A DNA stretch of 64,000 nucleotides from Mannheimia sp. USDA-ARS-USMARC-1261 (GCF_000521605.1 NZ_CP006942.1:434001-498000), one strand, 5' to 3'. Shown: positions 8,896 to 18,814, numbered from the stretch's first letter. Notes: a model not told the origin generated them from the sequence alone. Program-made: numbers and translations.

Positions 8896-9486
8896 TTATT
8901 GGTTAATATTTAACCCGATATTGCTGATGCCACTTGTTCTAATTTCATCTTTTAAATCAAAAATGAGATCAAGATCACGGTTTTCACATTCGTTGAGCAA
9001 GCGATAGATTTGCCATTGCACATCTAGCTCTTCTTGAATTTCCTCTGAATTTTTCAACTCTTGCTCGCTGAGTTCCTTGTCTTGTTGCATTTCAAGATAA
9101 CTTGCCACTGTGCCTAATGAAATTTGGCTGATACGGATTGCTTGTTCTAAAGTTGCCCCGGCAATAATGCTGTGTAGTAATTCAGAAAGGGCTTCACAGG
9201 CTTCCTGTGCAGGTAAAACCCCGAAAAATTCATATTCATTTACGTCGGGTATGATTTCTTCTAATTTCTCTAACTGATTGTCGAAATTAATTTTTGCCCC
9301 TTTTACGGTTAAATATTCCCAAACTAAATTTAAAATATTTTGGAACACTTTTGCTTTTTCCGGTTGCTCGGTAACTTCGCAGAAAAGTTGATAGTTAGGG
9401 TACATTCTTTCGCATAAACAAGCCATAAAGGTTACATTTTGCCAAGGCTCAAAGCGTTCCATACGTTTATGAATTGGGTTTCGCAT
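8896..9486 (-). CDS. yjaG: YjaG family protein (DUF416)
   Basis: A 196-residue acidic, mostly helical cytosolic protein. The start MRNPIHKRMERFEPWQNVTFMACLCERMYP is characteristic of the DUF416/YjaG family. The biochemical role is not known to me. Its position between hemE and the HU gene matches the E. coli order, and it is the basis of the assignment together with sequence resemblance. A 134-bp gap separates it from the HU start. Confidence 0.85.
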   Translation of the reverse strand: MRNPIHKRMERFEPWQNVTFMACLCERMYPNYQLFCEVTEQPEKAKVFQNILNLVWEYLTVKGAKINFDNQLEKLEEIIPDVNEYEFFGVLPAQEACEALSELLHSIIAGATLEQAIRISQISLGTVASYLEMQQDKELSEQELKNSEEIQEELDVQWQIYRLLNECENRDLDLIFDLKDEIRTSGISNIGLNINQ

Positions 9487-9581
9487 TTTGTTTCCTTATT
9501 AATTAATAAGTGCAAGCTGTTAAAAATTGCAGTTTTTTTGCAAAATTGCAAAAAATGATCGATTTTAGACCGCTTGTTGAA

Positions 9582-10646
9582 TTATTTATGATACTGCTTC
9601 GAGTAGTTGTGAATTGCATCAACAAACACTTTAGGGCTTTCGACCGGTACGTCTAAGTGGATACCGTGCCCTAAGTTAAAGACGTGTCCGCTGCCATTAC
9701 CGAAACCGGCAAGAATATTCTTCACTTCTTGTTCAATGCGTTCAGGTGTTGCGTAAAGCACGCTTGGATCCATATTGCCTTGAAGTGCCACTTTATCACC
9801 AACCCGTTTACGAGCATCGGCAATATCGACTGTCCAGTCTAAACCAATGGCATCACAGCCTGTTTCTGCAATTGCTTCTAACCATAAGCCGCCACCTTTG
9901 GTAAAGAGAGTAACAGGTACTTTACGACCTTCATTTTCACGGATTAACCCATCAACAATTTTGTGCATATAGCGTAAAGAGAACTCTTTATAATCGTTGT
10001 GTGCCAATACGCCGCCCCAAGTATCAAACACCATTACCGATTGAGCTCCTGCTTTGATTTGTGCATTTAAATATAAAATCACGCTATCGGCTAATTTATC
10101 AAGTAATTTGTGAAGAATTTGTGGCTCAGCGTAAAGCATTTTTTTGATTTTGGTAAAGGCTTTGCTTGAGCCACCTTCAACCATATAGGTTGCTAACGTC
10201 CAAGGGCTGCCGGAGAAGCCGATTAGCGGTACTTCGCCTTTTAATTCACGGCGAATGGTACGCACAGCGTTCATTACATATTGTAATTCACCTTCAGGAT
10301 CAGGAATAGGTAGATTATTCACATCAGCAAGTGATTGCACAGGGCGAGCAAATTTCGGACCTTCGCCAGCACCGAAACTCAAACCTAAGCCCATTGCATC
10401 CGGAATAGTGAGAATATCAGAGAATAGAATAGCAGCATCTAATTCATAGCGGCGTAAAGGTTGTAAGGTTACTTCACAAGCTAAATCGGCATTACGGCAG
10501 AGCGACATAAAATCGCCGGCGATCGCACGAGTTGCCTTATATTCAGGTAAATAACGCCCTGCTTGACGCATCATCCAAACGGGAGTCATATCCACAGGTT
10601 CACGCAAAAGGGCTTTTAAATAGCGATCATTTTTAAGTTGAGGCAT
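9582..10646 (-). CDS. hemE: Uroporphyrinogen decarboxylase
   Basis: Converts uroporphyrinogen III to coproporphyrinogen III in haem synthesis. 354 residues, the usual family length. The N-terminal signature [15 protein letters not shown] is intact, as are the downstream [17 protein letters not shown] and the C-terminal [13 protein letters not shown] complete haem biosynthetic enzyme is notable beside the haem uptake locus at 42-46 kb. An uptake signal lies 3' at 9569-9577. Confidence 0.97.
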   Translation of the reverse strand: MPQLKNDRYLKALLREPVDMTPVWMMRQAGRYLPEYKATRAIAGDFMSLCRNADLACEVTLQPLRRYELDAAILFSDILTIPDAMGLGLSFGAGEGPKFARPVQSLADVNNLPIPDPEGELQYVMNAVRTIRRELKGEVPLIGFSGSPWTLATYMVEGGSSKAFTKIKKMLYAEPQILHKLLDKLADSVILYLNAQIKAGAQSVMVFDTWGGVLAHNDYKEFSLRYMHKIVDGLIRENEGRKVPVTLFTKGGGLWLEAIAETGCDAIGLDWTVDIADARKRVGDKVALQGNMDPSVLYATPERIEQEVKNILAGFGNGSGHVFNLGHGIHLDVPVESPKVFVDAIHNYSKQYHK

Positions 10647-10706
10647 TGGTTTTTCCTTTGATTATGAAACGGTCGTTTTTATTGAAAAAATTTGTAATTT
10701 CATCTG

Positions 10707-10732
10707 TAGGGGCAAATTGCAATTTGCCCCTA
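10707..10732. repeat. 26-bp perfect intergenic palindrome, copy A
   Basis: TAGGGGCAAATTG followed by its exact reverse complement, between hemE and ygfB. It is enclosed by a second inverted repeat, AATTTCATCT (10696-10705) and AGATGAAATT (10751-10760). A near-identical copy is at 24826-24850. It may work as a terminator for ygfB, or be a dispersed palindromic repeat family. Confidence 0.85.
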
Positions 10733-10780
10733 TAAAAATTTACAAAATATAGATGAAATTTGGCCGCTTGTATTTATTAA

Positions 10781-11338
10781 TTAATGTAATTGTGGCTTTT
10801 CTTCTGTTTTAGGCACGCCTAAAGCAAAATGGCTATGTAAAAATAGAGCTAACACTCGTAAATATTCCAGCACTTCTTCGCCAGCTTCAAGGAGTTCCGC
10901 ATTATTATCGTCCTCATTGTAACCTAATTTTGCGATTTCATCTAAATCATCAATTGCCTCGCCTACTTCGTCGGTTTCTTGTTGCAGGGTTGGCTGAGCA
11001 ACACCTAAGCCAAGTAAGAAGTTGTTTGTCCATTCAGAAATACCATCAGCAAGAGCAAATCCGTCTTCGTCATTTTCGGGTAGCCACAGGCTGAATAGGG
11101 TATTTGCTTGGGAGAAACTGTCGGTTAATTGTTGGTAAAATTCCGTTAGTTGTTTTAACGGCTCAACTGAAAAAGCGTGTCCGTCATTGGTAAATTGATA
11201 GGTTAAGGTTTTCCACGAATCATCTTGAATGCCACCTGCAATCAGTCCGCATAAGAAGCCGTGAAACTCTGCCGGGGTGTCTTCAATTTGTAATTGAGTG
11301 ATGAGTTGTTTAAATTCTTGGGAATTTGTCATAGCCAT
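10781..11338 (-). CDS. ygfB: YgfB family protein (UPF0149)
   Basis: A 185-residue acidic YecA/YgfB-family protein. The start (FKQLITQLQIEDTPAEFHGF) and LCGLIAGG are typical. It has no C-terminal zinc-binding SEC-C motif, unlike YecA. It is divergent from zapA, as in E. coli. The start could be the ATG two codons later, since neither has a clear Shine-Dalgarno. Confidence 0.88.
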   Translation of the reverse strand: MAMTNSQEFKQLITQLQIEDTPAEFHGFLCGLIAGGIQDDSWKTLTYQFTNDGHAFSVEPLKQLTEFYQQLTDSFSQANTLFSLWLPENDEDGFALADGISEWTNNFLLGLGVAQPTLQQETDEVGEAIDDLDEIAKLGYNEDDNNAELLEAGEEVLEYLRVLALFLHSHFALGVPKTEEKPQLH

Positions 11339-11415
11339 AATTGCATTATTGTGATTTTGCTAAAGAATGGCATAATATAGCAAAAATTTAGCGATTAAGT
11401 GAGGATTTCGTATTT

Positions 11416-11700
11416 ATGTCGGCAAATAATATCGAATTACAGATTTTTGGTCAGGTGCTACGCTTGCAATGCCCTGTTGAGCAGCAAGAGCATTTACTGG
11501 CTTGTGCACAGCGTTTGGAAGAACGTGTGGCGGTATTGAAAGAGCAGTCCGGCATTATTCAGCTTGAAAAAGTGTTAGCTATTGTGGCTCTGAATTTAAA
11601 TTATGAATTAGAGCAGGCACAGCGTCAAAATGCAGAAAATAAAAGTGTGCTTGTCGCTTGCATTGAGCAGCTAGATAATTCTCTCGGAAAATTTCAATAA
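11416..11700 (+). CDS. zapA: ZapA, cell division protein
   Basis: A 94-residue FtsZ-binding protein that promotes bundling of the Z ring. The N-terminal domain (IELQIFGQVLRLQCPVEQQEHL) is followed by a C-terminal coiled coil. It is followed by 6S RNA and fau, the same order as E. coli zapA-ssrS-ygfA. The GAGG ribosome binding site is at 11401-11404. Confidence 0.94.
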   Translation: MSANNIELQIFGQVLRLQCPVEQQEHLLACAQRLEERVAVLKEQSGIIQLEKVLAIVALNLNYELEQAQRQNAENKSVLVACIEQLDNSLGKFQ

Positions 11701-11813
11701 AATTAGCTGATTTTTAGTCTAATTGATTAGGAATAGAGCTAAGAGTATTGAGAAATTGCAATTTATGTGATTAAACACTAGGAAAAATTATTAAATTCCG
11801 TTACTATAAATCT

Positions 11814-12003
11814 TGCCTGGGGTGTGCGTTATTAGTTACGTCCCTGAGCCGATAATTTGAAACTTTGAGTTGAACATCTACCGCCGGTGAGCAAGCTTAC
11901 CTTGAGCTCAAATTCAAGAGTAAGAAGCCTAAAAGCAGTTACGTTTGACTCCCTTGAACCAACTGGTTCAAGGACCATTACTGGTAGCGGCATCTCGGGT
12001 ACT
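11814..12003 (+). ncRNA. ssrS: 6S RNA
   Basis: A regulatory RNA that binds sigma70-RNA polymerase and mimics an open promoter. Recognisable blocks are GTCCCTGAGCCGATA, CGCCGGTGAGCAAGCTTAC, AAGAAGCCTAAAAGC, CCTTGAACCAACTGGTTCAAGG and GCGGCATCTCGGGTAC. These correspond in order to E. coli 6S, and the 5' and 3' ends can pair with several G-U pairs. The candidate -10 CTATAAA ends near 11810, which sets the 5' end to within a few bases. It lies between zapA and fau as in enterics. The 3' end is an estimate. Confidence 0.93.
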
Positions 12004-12006
12004 TAT

Positions 12007-12594
12007 ATGAACAATTCTATTCATTCTTTTTGTCGCCATTCTCGTGAACAATTACGGCAATTGATGCGGGCGAAACGCTTAAGTTTAACCTCATCGCAAC
12101 AAGCACAAGCTGCTCAATCACTTATTCCACAAGCAATTTCTTTAATTGAATCTTACCAAGCCTCACATATCGCCTTTTATTTACCTTTTAACGGTGAAAT
12201 TTCTCCGCTGCCTTTAATGAATACTTTGCTTGGACAAGGAAAAAAAATCTATTTGCCTATTCTCCACCCTTTTACAAGCGGTCAATTATTGTTTGTAAAT
12301 TACAATTGCAAAACTATTCTAAAATTTAACCGCTTGGGCATTCAAGAGCCTGTGCCGGATGTTAGAAATATCATTCCCTTACAAGAACTAGAGATGATTT
12401 TTACACCATTAGTAGCGTGTGATAAAGCAGGGAATCGGTTAGGAATGGGAGGTGGTTTTTATGATAGAACACTTGCTCAAGCTCCTCATATTATAAGTGT
12501 GGGGCTGGCTCACGAATGCCAGCAAGTCGAACAATTACCGATTGAAAGTTGGGATATACCGTTAAATCATATTATTTTGGGAGGAGCAAGATGA
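12007..12594 (+). CDS. fau: 5-formyltetrahydrofolate cyclo-ligase
   Basis: ATP-dependent return of 5-formyl-THF to methenyl-THF (also called YgfA). 195 residues from the ATG at 12007. The family motifs IYLPILHPF and FTPLVACDKAGNRLGMGGGFYDRTL (the nucleotide/folate site) are present. Longer upstream frames run through 6S RNA and are rejected. The start is only a few bases from the 6S 3' end and lacks a good Shine-Dalgarno, so it is probably made from the ssrS-fau readthrough transcript. An uptake signal (12274-12282) is inside. It overlaps the next gene by 4 bp (ATGA). Confidence 0.93.
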   Translation: MNNSIHSFCRHSREQLRQLMRAKRLSLTSSQQAQAAQSLIPQAISLIESYQASHIAFYLPFNGEISPLPLMNTLLGQGKKIYLPILHPFTSGQLLFVNYNCKTILKFNRLGIQEPVPDVRNIIPLQELEMIFTPLVACDKAGNRLGMGGGFYDRTLAQAPHIISVGLAHECQQVEQLPIESWDIPLNHIILGGAR

Positions 12595-13379
12595 TTGAAA
12601 AAAAAGAAAAGGAGTCCACTGGAAACCAAAGTTTAATTCGTGGCTTAACGCTTTTGGAATTATTGGCAAAATTTCCTAATGGTTGCCCGTTAGCCCACTT
12701 AGCGGAGCTTTCAAGCTTGAATAAAAGTACGGTGCACCGTTTATTGCAAGGCTTACAGCAAGAAGGCTATGTTCGCCCGGCTCCAACTGCAGGCAGCTAT
12801 CGTTTAACCACTAAATGTTTAGCGATTGGGCAAAGAGCTTTAAGCTCAATTAATATCTTACACATTGCAGCACCACATTTAGAAGCCTTGAACTTAAAAT
12901 TAGGCGAGACGGTTAATTTTGCGATGCGAGAGAAAGATCACGCAATCCTCATTAATAAATTAGAGGCAACCACAGGTTTAATGCGGACTAGAGCTTATAT
13001 CGGGCAACAGATGCAACTATATTGTTCTGGTATGGGTAAACTTTTCTTAGCCTATGATTCCGAAGATTATATTCCCCAATATTGGCAAGCGAAATCCTCT
13101 GTAATTCAACAGCTTACAATCAATACCATTACCACAATTGAGGGAATGAAAAAAGAGCTGGAAACCATTCGTGAGCTCGGTTTTGCGATGGATGCAGAAG
13201 AAAATGAGCTAGGTGTTTCTTGTATTGCTTGCCCGATTTTTGATCATCAACAGAAGGTCCATTATGCGGTTTCCGTCTCGCTTTCAACGGCTCGTTTAAA
13301 TCAGCTTGGGCAAGAAAATTTACTGCCTGCTATTCAAGAAACGGCAGAAAAAATTTCAGCCGAGCTAGGTGGGCGATAA
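12591..13379 (+). CDS. IclR-family transcriptional regulator
   Basis: 262 residues. The N-terminal winged helix (about 10-75) has recognition helix region SSLNKSTVHRLLQGLQQEGYV, and the C-terminal IclR effector-binding domain (about 85-255) has GETVNFAMREKDHAILINK and a conserved late segment ELGVSCIACPIFD. The start overlaps the fau stop by 4 bp, and GGGAGGAG lies upstream, so translation is coupled. The target is unknown. The next gene, putP (90 bp downstream, same strand), is the obvious candidate, which is inference. Confidence 0.9.
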   Translation: MIEKKEKESTGNQSLIRGLTLLELLAKFPNGCPLAHLAELSSLNKSTVHRLLQGLQQEGYVRPAPTAGSYRLTTKCLAIGQRALSSINILHIAAPHLEALNLKLGETVNFAMREKDHAILINKLEATTGLMRTRAYIGQQMQLYCSGMGKLFLAYDSEDYIPQYWQAKSSVIQQLTINTITTIEGMKKELETIRELGFAMDAEENELGVSCIACPIFDHQQKVHYAVSVSLSTARLNQLGQENLLPAIQETAEKISAELGGR

Positions 13380-13468
13380 TTTTGTATTGCCATTTTGATT
13401 ATTTCAGGTAATCTTGCACCCTTTAAAAATTATATTTTATAAAATTAAAATTTTGAGGTTCATTCATA

Positions 13469-14983
13469 ATGTTTGGTTTTGACCCAACAACAATAATGTT
13501 TGTTGTTTATATTTTGGGTATGATTGCAATTGGATTTATTGCTTATCGTGTAACAAATAATCTTTCAGACTATATTTTAGGTGGTCGCCGTTTAGGCAGT
13601 TTTGTAACAGCATTATCCGCAGGTGCTTCAGATATGTCGGGCTGGTTGCTGATGGGATTGCCCGGTGCAGTCTATGCAGGCGGTTTAATTGAAGCTTGGA
13701 TTGCAATCGGTTTAACTATCGGTGCTTATCTAAACTGGAAATTAGTAGCAGGCAGATTACGTTCTCACACCGAACACAGCGGTGATGCTTTAACCTTACC
13801 CGAATACTTTCACAACCGCTTTGGTGATAAAACGAAATTAATTAAGATTTTATCAGCGGTCATTTTTTTACTCTTTTTTGCAATTTACTGTGCCTCAGGC
13901 GTAGTAGCCGGTGCGAGAGTGTTTGAAAACCTCTTTGGTTTACCTTACCACCAAGCAATTTGGTATGGGGCAGTAGCAACCATTCTTTACACCTTTATTG
14001 GTGGCTTTTTAGCAGTAAGCTGGACGGATACCATCCAAGCCTCATTAATGGTTTTTGCCTTAATTCTAACGCCTCTGTTTGTAATGTATAACTTAGGTGG
14101 TTTTGATGAAATGCAAGCCTTAATCGATCGTGCAGGCGAAATGGCACAAAAAGATTATAACGATATCTTTACCGGCACGAGTATTCTAGCCGTGATTAGC
14201 CTAATGGCGTGGGGGCTTGGCTATTTTGGTCAGCCACATATCGTGGTGCGTTTTATGGCAGCGGAAAGTGTGAAATCGCTTGAAAATGCACGCCGTATTA
14301 GTATGACGTGGATGGTTATTTGTTTAGTAGGGGCGATTGGCATTGGCTATTTCGGTATGGCTTATTTCTTTGGTAATCCGGAACAAGCAAGGAATGTGAG
14401 CCAAAACCCGGAACAAATTTTCATTGAATTAGCAAAATTACTATTCAACCCTTGGGTTGCCGGTATTTTATTGTCAGCAATTCTTGCCGCTGTAATGAGC
14501 ACACTTTCAGCACAATTACTGATTTGTTCAAGTGCGATTACCGAAGATTTATATAAAGGTATTTTACGCCCGAAAGCTACAGACAAAGAATTAGTGTGGT
14601 TAAGCCGTTTAATGGTGCTTGCGGTGGCAGCTCTTGCAATTTATATCGCTCAAGATCCGGACAGCAAAGTATTCGGTTTAGTCAGAAATGCGTGGGCGGG
14701 CTTCGGCTCTGCTTTCGGACCTGTGGTGCTCCTTTCCCTTTTCTGGAAGCGTATGAATGGCTTCGGGGCAATTGCTGGAATGCTGACCGGTGCATTAGTG
14801 GTGCATTTCTGGGCTGATATTACCGAACTCTTTGCTCTACCTGAACTTTATTCAATGATACCGGGCTTTATTACTGCAACCGTGATGATTATTGTGGTTT
14901 CACTAATTACACCGGCACCAAGCAGAGAAGTTCAAGAAACCTTTGAACGTGCAAATAAAGCATATTTAGATGAAGTAAAATAA
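13469..14983 (+). CDS. putP: PutP, sodium/proline symporter
   Basis: An inner-membrane Na+-coupled proline importer of the SSS family. 504 residues with about 13 membrane segments. Typical stretches are SDYILGGRRLGSFVTALSAGASDMSGWLLMG-type (about 33-64), GFGSAFGPVVLLSLFW and LPEYFHNRFGD. No putA or other proline catabolic gene adjoins it. Uptake may therefore serve protein synthesis, osmoprotection or respiration elsewhere. The ribosome binding site is TGAGG, and a strong terminator follows. Confidence 0.95.
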   Translation: MFGFDPTTIMFVVYILGMIAIGFIAYRVTNNLSDYILGGRRLGSFVTALSAGASDMSGWLLMGLPGAVYAGGLIEAWIAIGLTIGAYLNWKLVAGRLRSHTEHSGDALTLPEYFHNRFGDKTKLIKILSAVIFLLFFAIYCASGVVAGARVFENLFGLPYHQAIWYGAVATILYTFIGGFLAVSWTDTIQASLMVFALILTPLFVMYNLGGFDEMQALIDRAGEMAQKDYNDIFTGTSILAVISLMAWGLGYFGQPHIVVRFMAAESVKSLENARRISMTWMVICLVGAIGIGYFGMAYFFGNPEQARNVSQNPEQIFIELAKLLFNPWVAGILLSAILAAVMSTLSAQLLICSSAITEDLYKGILRPKATDKELVWLSRLMVLAVAALAIYIAQDPDSKVFGLVRNAWAGFGSAFGPVVLLSLFWKRMNGFGAIAGMLTGALVVHFWADITELFALPELYSMIPGFITATVMIIVVSLITPAPSREVQETFERANKAYLDEVK

Positions 14984-14991
14984 CATAAAAT

Positions 14992-15027
14992 AAAAGTGGC
15001 TTAGGGAGATCCTTAAGCCACTTTTTT
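14992..15027 (+). terminator. Terminator after putP
   Basis: A stem AAAAGTGGCTTA / TAAGCCACTTTT around a short loop, followed by a T run (CTTTTTTG). Confidence 0.9.
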
Positions 15028-15063
15028 GTAAAAGTTTTATTAAAAACAACCGCTTGTAACACT

Positions 15064-16224
15064 ATGACAAACCTCCTCCTTGCGATTATTTATCTCTGTT
15101 TTATCAGTTTAGGCTTGCCTGATGCGATTTTAGGAGCGGCTTGGCCTTCAGTGCACCAAGATCTTAGTGTACCGCTTTCCTATGCGGGTGTCGTTTCAAT
15201 GATTATGTCGATTGGGACTATTACCTCAAGCCTGATGTCGGATAAGCTCACCTACCATCTCGGCACAGGCAACGTGATGGTAATCAGCGTTGCTTTAACC
15301 GCTCTCGCATTGTGGGGGTTTTCGATAAGTGATTCTTTCTGGATTTTGTGTTTATGGGCAATTCCTTACGGCTTAGGAGCCGGAGCGGTGGACGCGGCGT
15401 TGAATAACTATGTGGCAGTTCATTACGCCAGCCGACATATGAGCTGGCTGCATTGTATGTGGGGCGTAGGAGCATCTATTGGTCCGCATATTTTAGGTAT
15501 TGCACTCTTGCAAGGTCGAGGCTGGGAAGGTGGCTATTACACGATTTCTCTATTACAAATCGGGCTAACGGTTATCTTATTTTGTTCTCTACCTTTTTGG
15601 AAATCTCGCAAGAAAACTGCTGCGGAAATGAATGAAGCCGCAAAACCGGTCAGCCTAAAAGAAGCCATTAAAATTCCAGGTGTGAAGTACGGCATTTTAG
15701 CCTTTATCGGCTACTGTGGTGTAGAACAAACTGCAGGGCTTTGGGCGAGTAGCTATTTTGTGATGGTAAAAGAAGTTGGCTTAGAACAAGCTGCCGCCTT
15801 TGGCAGTATCTTTTTTATCGGCATTACGGTTGGGCGAGGCATTAGCGGCTTTCTCACGTTAAAATTAAATAATCATCAAATGATTAAACTGGGTTTTGGT
15901 TTAATTCTGATCGGTATTGCAATGCTTTGTTTACCTTTCGGAAAATATGTAACCCTTGTCAGCTTAATTATTATCGGGCTAGGTTGTGCCCCTATTTTCC
16001 CGTGTTTAATCCATTCCACACCTGAATTTTTCGGGGAAGCTAAATCTCAGGCGGTAATCGGTATTCAAATGGCAAGTGCTTACGTGGGTGTGCTTTTACT
16101 ACCGCCGCTGTTTGGTTTGATCGCAAACGCTATTTCCATTCAATTATTACCGTTTTATCTGTTAGTAATGCTGACTCTTTTGGTTTATGCCTACCGCAAT
16201 TTGCGACGAAAAACGGCAAAATAG
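15064..16224 (+). CDS. Major facilitator superfamily transporter
   Basis: 386 residues with 12 predicted membrane segments in two halves separated by a basic loop (KSRKKTAAEMNEAAKP). The MFS-type motif is weak. It resembles FucP-like / YbjJ-like MFS carriers, and the substrate cannot be called. The ATG at 15064 lies 7 bp after an uptake signal (15049-15057) and lacks an obvious Shine-Dalgarno, so the start is uncertain. No partner enzyme adjoins it to suggest a substrate. Confidence 0.8.
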   Translation: MTNLLLAIIYLCFISLGLPDAILGAAWPSVHQDLSVPLSYAGVVSMIMSIGTITSSLMSDKLTYHLGTGNVMVISVALTALALWGFSISDSFWILCLWAIPYGLGAGAVDAALNNYVAVHYASRHMSWLHCMWGVGASIGPHILGIALLQGRGWEGGYYTISLLQIGLTVILFCSLPFWKSRKKTAAEMNEAAKPVSLKEAIKIPGVKYGILAFIGYCGVEQTAGLWASSYFVMVKEVGLEQAAAFGSIFFIGITVGRGISGFLTLKLNNHQMIKLGFGLILIGIAMLCLPFGKYVTLVSLIIIGLGCAPIFPCLIHSTPEFFGEAKSQAVIGIQMASAYVGVLLLPPLFGLIANAISIQLLPFYLLVMLTLLVYAYRNLRRKTAK

Positions 16225-16311
16225 CCAACACAAGCGGTCAAATTTTGAGATTTTTTTGCACATTTATCGACTATTACCTATTGTTACTATAGTTTAAGTA
16301 AATTAAATCTA

Positions 16312-16325
16312 TTGATCCTACTCAA
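16312..16325 (+). promoter_or_regulatory. FNR-type site, class II position, upstream of the peroxidase
   Basis: TTGAT-CCTA-CTCAA matches 9 of 10 bases of the FNR consensus TTGAT-N4-ATCAA. A -10-like CATAAT lies at 16348-16353. A start about 7 bp after it (near 16360) puts the site centre at about -41.5, the classic class II activator position. Confidence 0.75.
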
Positions 16326-16394
16326 AATATTAGTGGATGTTTTGGCTCATAATAAAATCTCCTGTACCTATTATTGATTATTAAGGGGTTTATT

Positions 16395-17804
16395 ATGAAG
16401 AAATATCTATTTTCAGGGCTTGCTTTAGCTGCTATCGGATATTTTGGGTTAGTGGGATACGCAACGTATTTTGATAAAGCAAATTCAGAAAAATTAATGG
16501 CGACAACTGCGGCAGAATTACCGCAATCGCATAAATCGGTATTAGGTGTAATGTATAAAAATGGTTGTCAATATTGCCATTCACCGAATGCTGAACTGCC
16601 GGGCTACGCGAAATTTCCTATTGCAAATCAAATTATTGCGAGTGATATTGAAACCGGAAATCGCTTTTTCCGTTTAGATCAGATGATTGAAGGAATGAAA
16701 GATCCAAGTAAATTATCTGAGGCAGATTTAGCGAAACTTGAGCAAGTTATTCGTAACGATGAGATGCCTGCGGCGAAATATATCCATATTCACTGGGGAT
16801 CTCGCCCTGATGAAGCAGAACAGAAAGTGATTTTAGATTGGATCGAAGAGCAACGTAAAACACATTTCTTACCAGAAGGGGTGGAAGGCGTAAATGCGAA
16901 AAACCTTGTGCAACCTATTCCAAACAGCTTACCAACCAACCCTAAAAAAGTGGCATTGGGTAAAGATCTTTACTTAGATGGTCGTTTATCGGCAGATGGT
17001 TCTATCAGTTGCCACTCTTGCCATTTACTCGCACAAGCCGGCGTAGATAATTTACCGGTAGCGGAAGGGATTCACGGACAAAAAGGTGGTATTAATGCCC
17101 CAACCGTATTTAATGCCGCATTAAACAAATGGCAATTCTGGGACGGGCGTGCGAAAACGCTTGCTGATCAAGCAAGCGGTCCACCAACCAATCCTGTCGA
17201 AATGGGCTCGAAGAGCTGGGACGAAATTGTAGCGAAATTTGAACAAGATGAAGAGTTCAAAAAACGTTTCTTTGAAGTTTATCCACAGATTTCCGAAGCA
17301 AATCTCACTGATGCAATCGGTGAATTTGAGAAAACCTTATTAACCCCAAATAGTGCGTTCGATAAGTTCTTAAAAGGTGATGAAAATGCTTTAACGGCAG
17401 AGCAAAAACGAGGCTACGGGCATTTCAAAAATGCAAAATGTGATACTTGCCACACCGGTAGCTTAATGGGCGGGCAATCCTTTGAATATATGGGCTTGTA
17501 TGGCGATTACTTTAAAGATCGTGGCACGGCGATGACTGATGCGGATCAAGGTCGTTATGCTCATACTAAAGATCCGCACGATATGCACCGTTTCAAAGTA
17601 CCAACTTTGCGTAATGTTGCTTTAACTGCACCTTATATGCACGATGCCAGTGCAAAAGACTTAAAAGAAGCGGTGCGTATTATGGGCAAATATCAAAGCA
17701 ATAAAAACTTCACGGATACAGAGTTAAACGAAATTGCCTCATTCCTTGAGTCTTTAACCGGGGAATACGAAGGTAAGTTACTCACTAATGAAAAAATGAA
17801 GTAA
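16395..17804 (+). CDS. Tri-haem cytochrome c / quinol peroxidase (YhjA-type)
   Basis: Reduces H2O2 with electrons from the quinol pool, facing the periplasm. 469 residues: an N-terminal membrane anchor (about 3-25), an extra haem domain with CQYCH, then the two-haem bacterial peroxidase core with CHSCH and CDTCH. Three CxxCH motifs place it with E. coli YhjA and Aggregatibacter quinol peroxidase rather than the di-haem CcpA. The ATG at 16395 follows AAGGGG; an upstream in-frame start at 16374 is rejected. The FNR-type promoter fits expression at low oxygen. The 3' end is marked by an uptake-signal dyad. Confidence 0.93.
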   Translation: MKKYLFSGLALAAIGYFGLVGYATYFDKANSEKLMATTAAELPQSHKSVLGVMYKNGCQYCHSPNAELPGYAKFPIANQIIASDIETGNRFFRLDQMIEGMKDPSKLSEADLAKLEQVIRNDEMPAAKYIHIHWGSRPDEAEQKVILDWIEEQRKTHFLPEGVEGVNAKNLVQPIPNSLPTNPKKVALGKDLYLDGRLSADGSISCHSCHLLAQAGVDNLPVAEGIHGQKGGINAPTVFNAALNKWQFWDGRAKTLADQASGPPTNPVEMGSKSWDEIVAKFEQDEEFKKRFFEVYPQISEANLTDAIGEFEKTLLTPNSAFDKFLKGDENALTAEQKRGYGHFKNAKCDTCHTGSLMGGQSFEYMGLYGDYFKDRGTAMTDADQGRYAHTKDPHDMHRFKVPTLRNVALTAPYMHDASAKDLKEAVRIMGKYQSNKNFTDTELNEIASFLESLTGEYEGKLLTNEKMK

Positions 17805-17817
17805 TTATTGCAAACTG

Positions 17818-17864
17818 ACAAGCGGTAATATTTTGCAAATTTTTTACCAAATATTACCGCTTGT
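17818..17864. terminator. Uptake-signal dyad between the peroxidase gene and rsmI
   Basis: Two perfect uptake signals in opposite orientation (17818-17826 and 17856-17864), with flanks AAGCGGTAATATTT and AAATATTACCGCTT that can pair. They lie between convergent genes and probably terminate both. Confidence 0.8.
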
Positions 17865-17867
17865 ATC

Positions 17868-18740
17868 TTAATCAAAATGCTCTAACCCATACTGATATAA
17901 CGCATTTTTCTTATAACCAAAAGTTTCTGCCACAATCGCTGCCGCTTTTTTCAGTGGCAATTCTTGGCAGAGGAGTTCAAGCAGTTTGATTGCTTGGCTG
18001 GAAAATTCTTCCTCAAGATTTTGTTGTTTTCCTTCAACAATCAGCACAATCTCGCCTTTAATGCGGTTGCTGTCTTCATTTAGCCATTCAATTAAATTGC
18101 CGAGTTGCTCGCCGTGAATGGTTTCCCACGTTTTAGTAATTTCACGAGCCATCACTACATAACGCTCTTCGCCGAAGACCTGCTTCATATCTGCCAAAGT
18201 GTCTAAAATGCGATGGGTGGATTCATAAAAAATCAACGTGCGAGGCTCATTTTCTAATTCCGCTAGTTTATCGCAACGAGCCTTTGTTTTAGCAGGTAAG
18301 AACCCTTCAAAGCAAAAACGGTCTGATGCAATACCCGATGCACATAAGGCGGTAATCGCAGCACAAGCTCCGGGAATAGGAACAACTTTCACGCCTGCTT
18401 GGCGGCAGTGGCGAACCAGATGAAAACCCGGGTCGCTAATCAGTGGCGTACCGGCATCTGAAATTAACGCAATGTTTTCGCCTTTTGCTAATTTTTCCAC
18501 TAAAACGACCGCTTTCTGTTGTTCGTTATGGTCGTGTAAGGCAAAAAACGGTTTTTTGATGCCGTAGTGGCTGAGTAATAAGCCACTGTGGCGAGTGTCT
18601 TCAGCGGCAATTAAATCAACGCAGCCAAGCGTATCTAACGCACGTTGGGTAATATCACCTAAATTGCCGATAGGCGTGGCAACAATATATAAAATTCCGT
18701 AGTCCGGATTGATTTCAGATGAATTTTGTCTGTTTTTCAT
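17868..18740 (-). CDS. rsmI: RsmI, 16S rRNA C1402 2'-O-methyltransferase
   Basis: A SAM-dependent tetrapyrrole-methylase-fold enzyme that modifies the ribosomal decoding site. 290 residues. The motifs [41 protein letters not shown] and [14 protein letters not shown] are typical. It is divergent from lpoA, as in E. coli yraL/yraM. Confidence 0.96.
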   Translation of the reverse strand: MKNRQNSSEINPDYGILYIVATPIGNLGDITQRALDTLGCVDLIAAEDTRHSGLLLSHYGIKKPFFALHDHNEQQKAVVLVEKLAKGENIALISDAGTPLISDPGFHLVRHCRQAGVKVVPIPGACAAITALCASGIASDRFCFEGFLPAKTKARCDKLAELENEPRTLIFYESTHRILDTLADMKQVFGEERYVVMAREITKTWETIHGEQLGNLIEWLNEDSNRIKGEIVLIVEGKQQNLEEEFSSQAIKLLELLCQELPLKKAAAIVAETFGYKKNALYQYGLEHFD

Positions 18741-18814
18741 TTGCTTTTAGCTCATTTGATAAGTAAGATTTCATCATTAAATTTAGCACATTATATTCTA
18801 TCGAGGAAAATACA

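Noticed and set aside
11887-12006. N-terminal extension of fau through 6S RNA
   Set aside because: The extra 40 residues translate the 3' half of 6S RNA. Family starts agree with the ATG at 12007.
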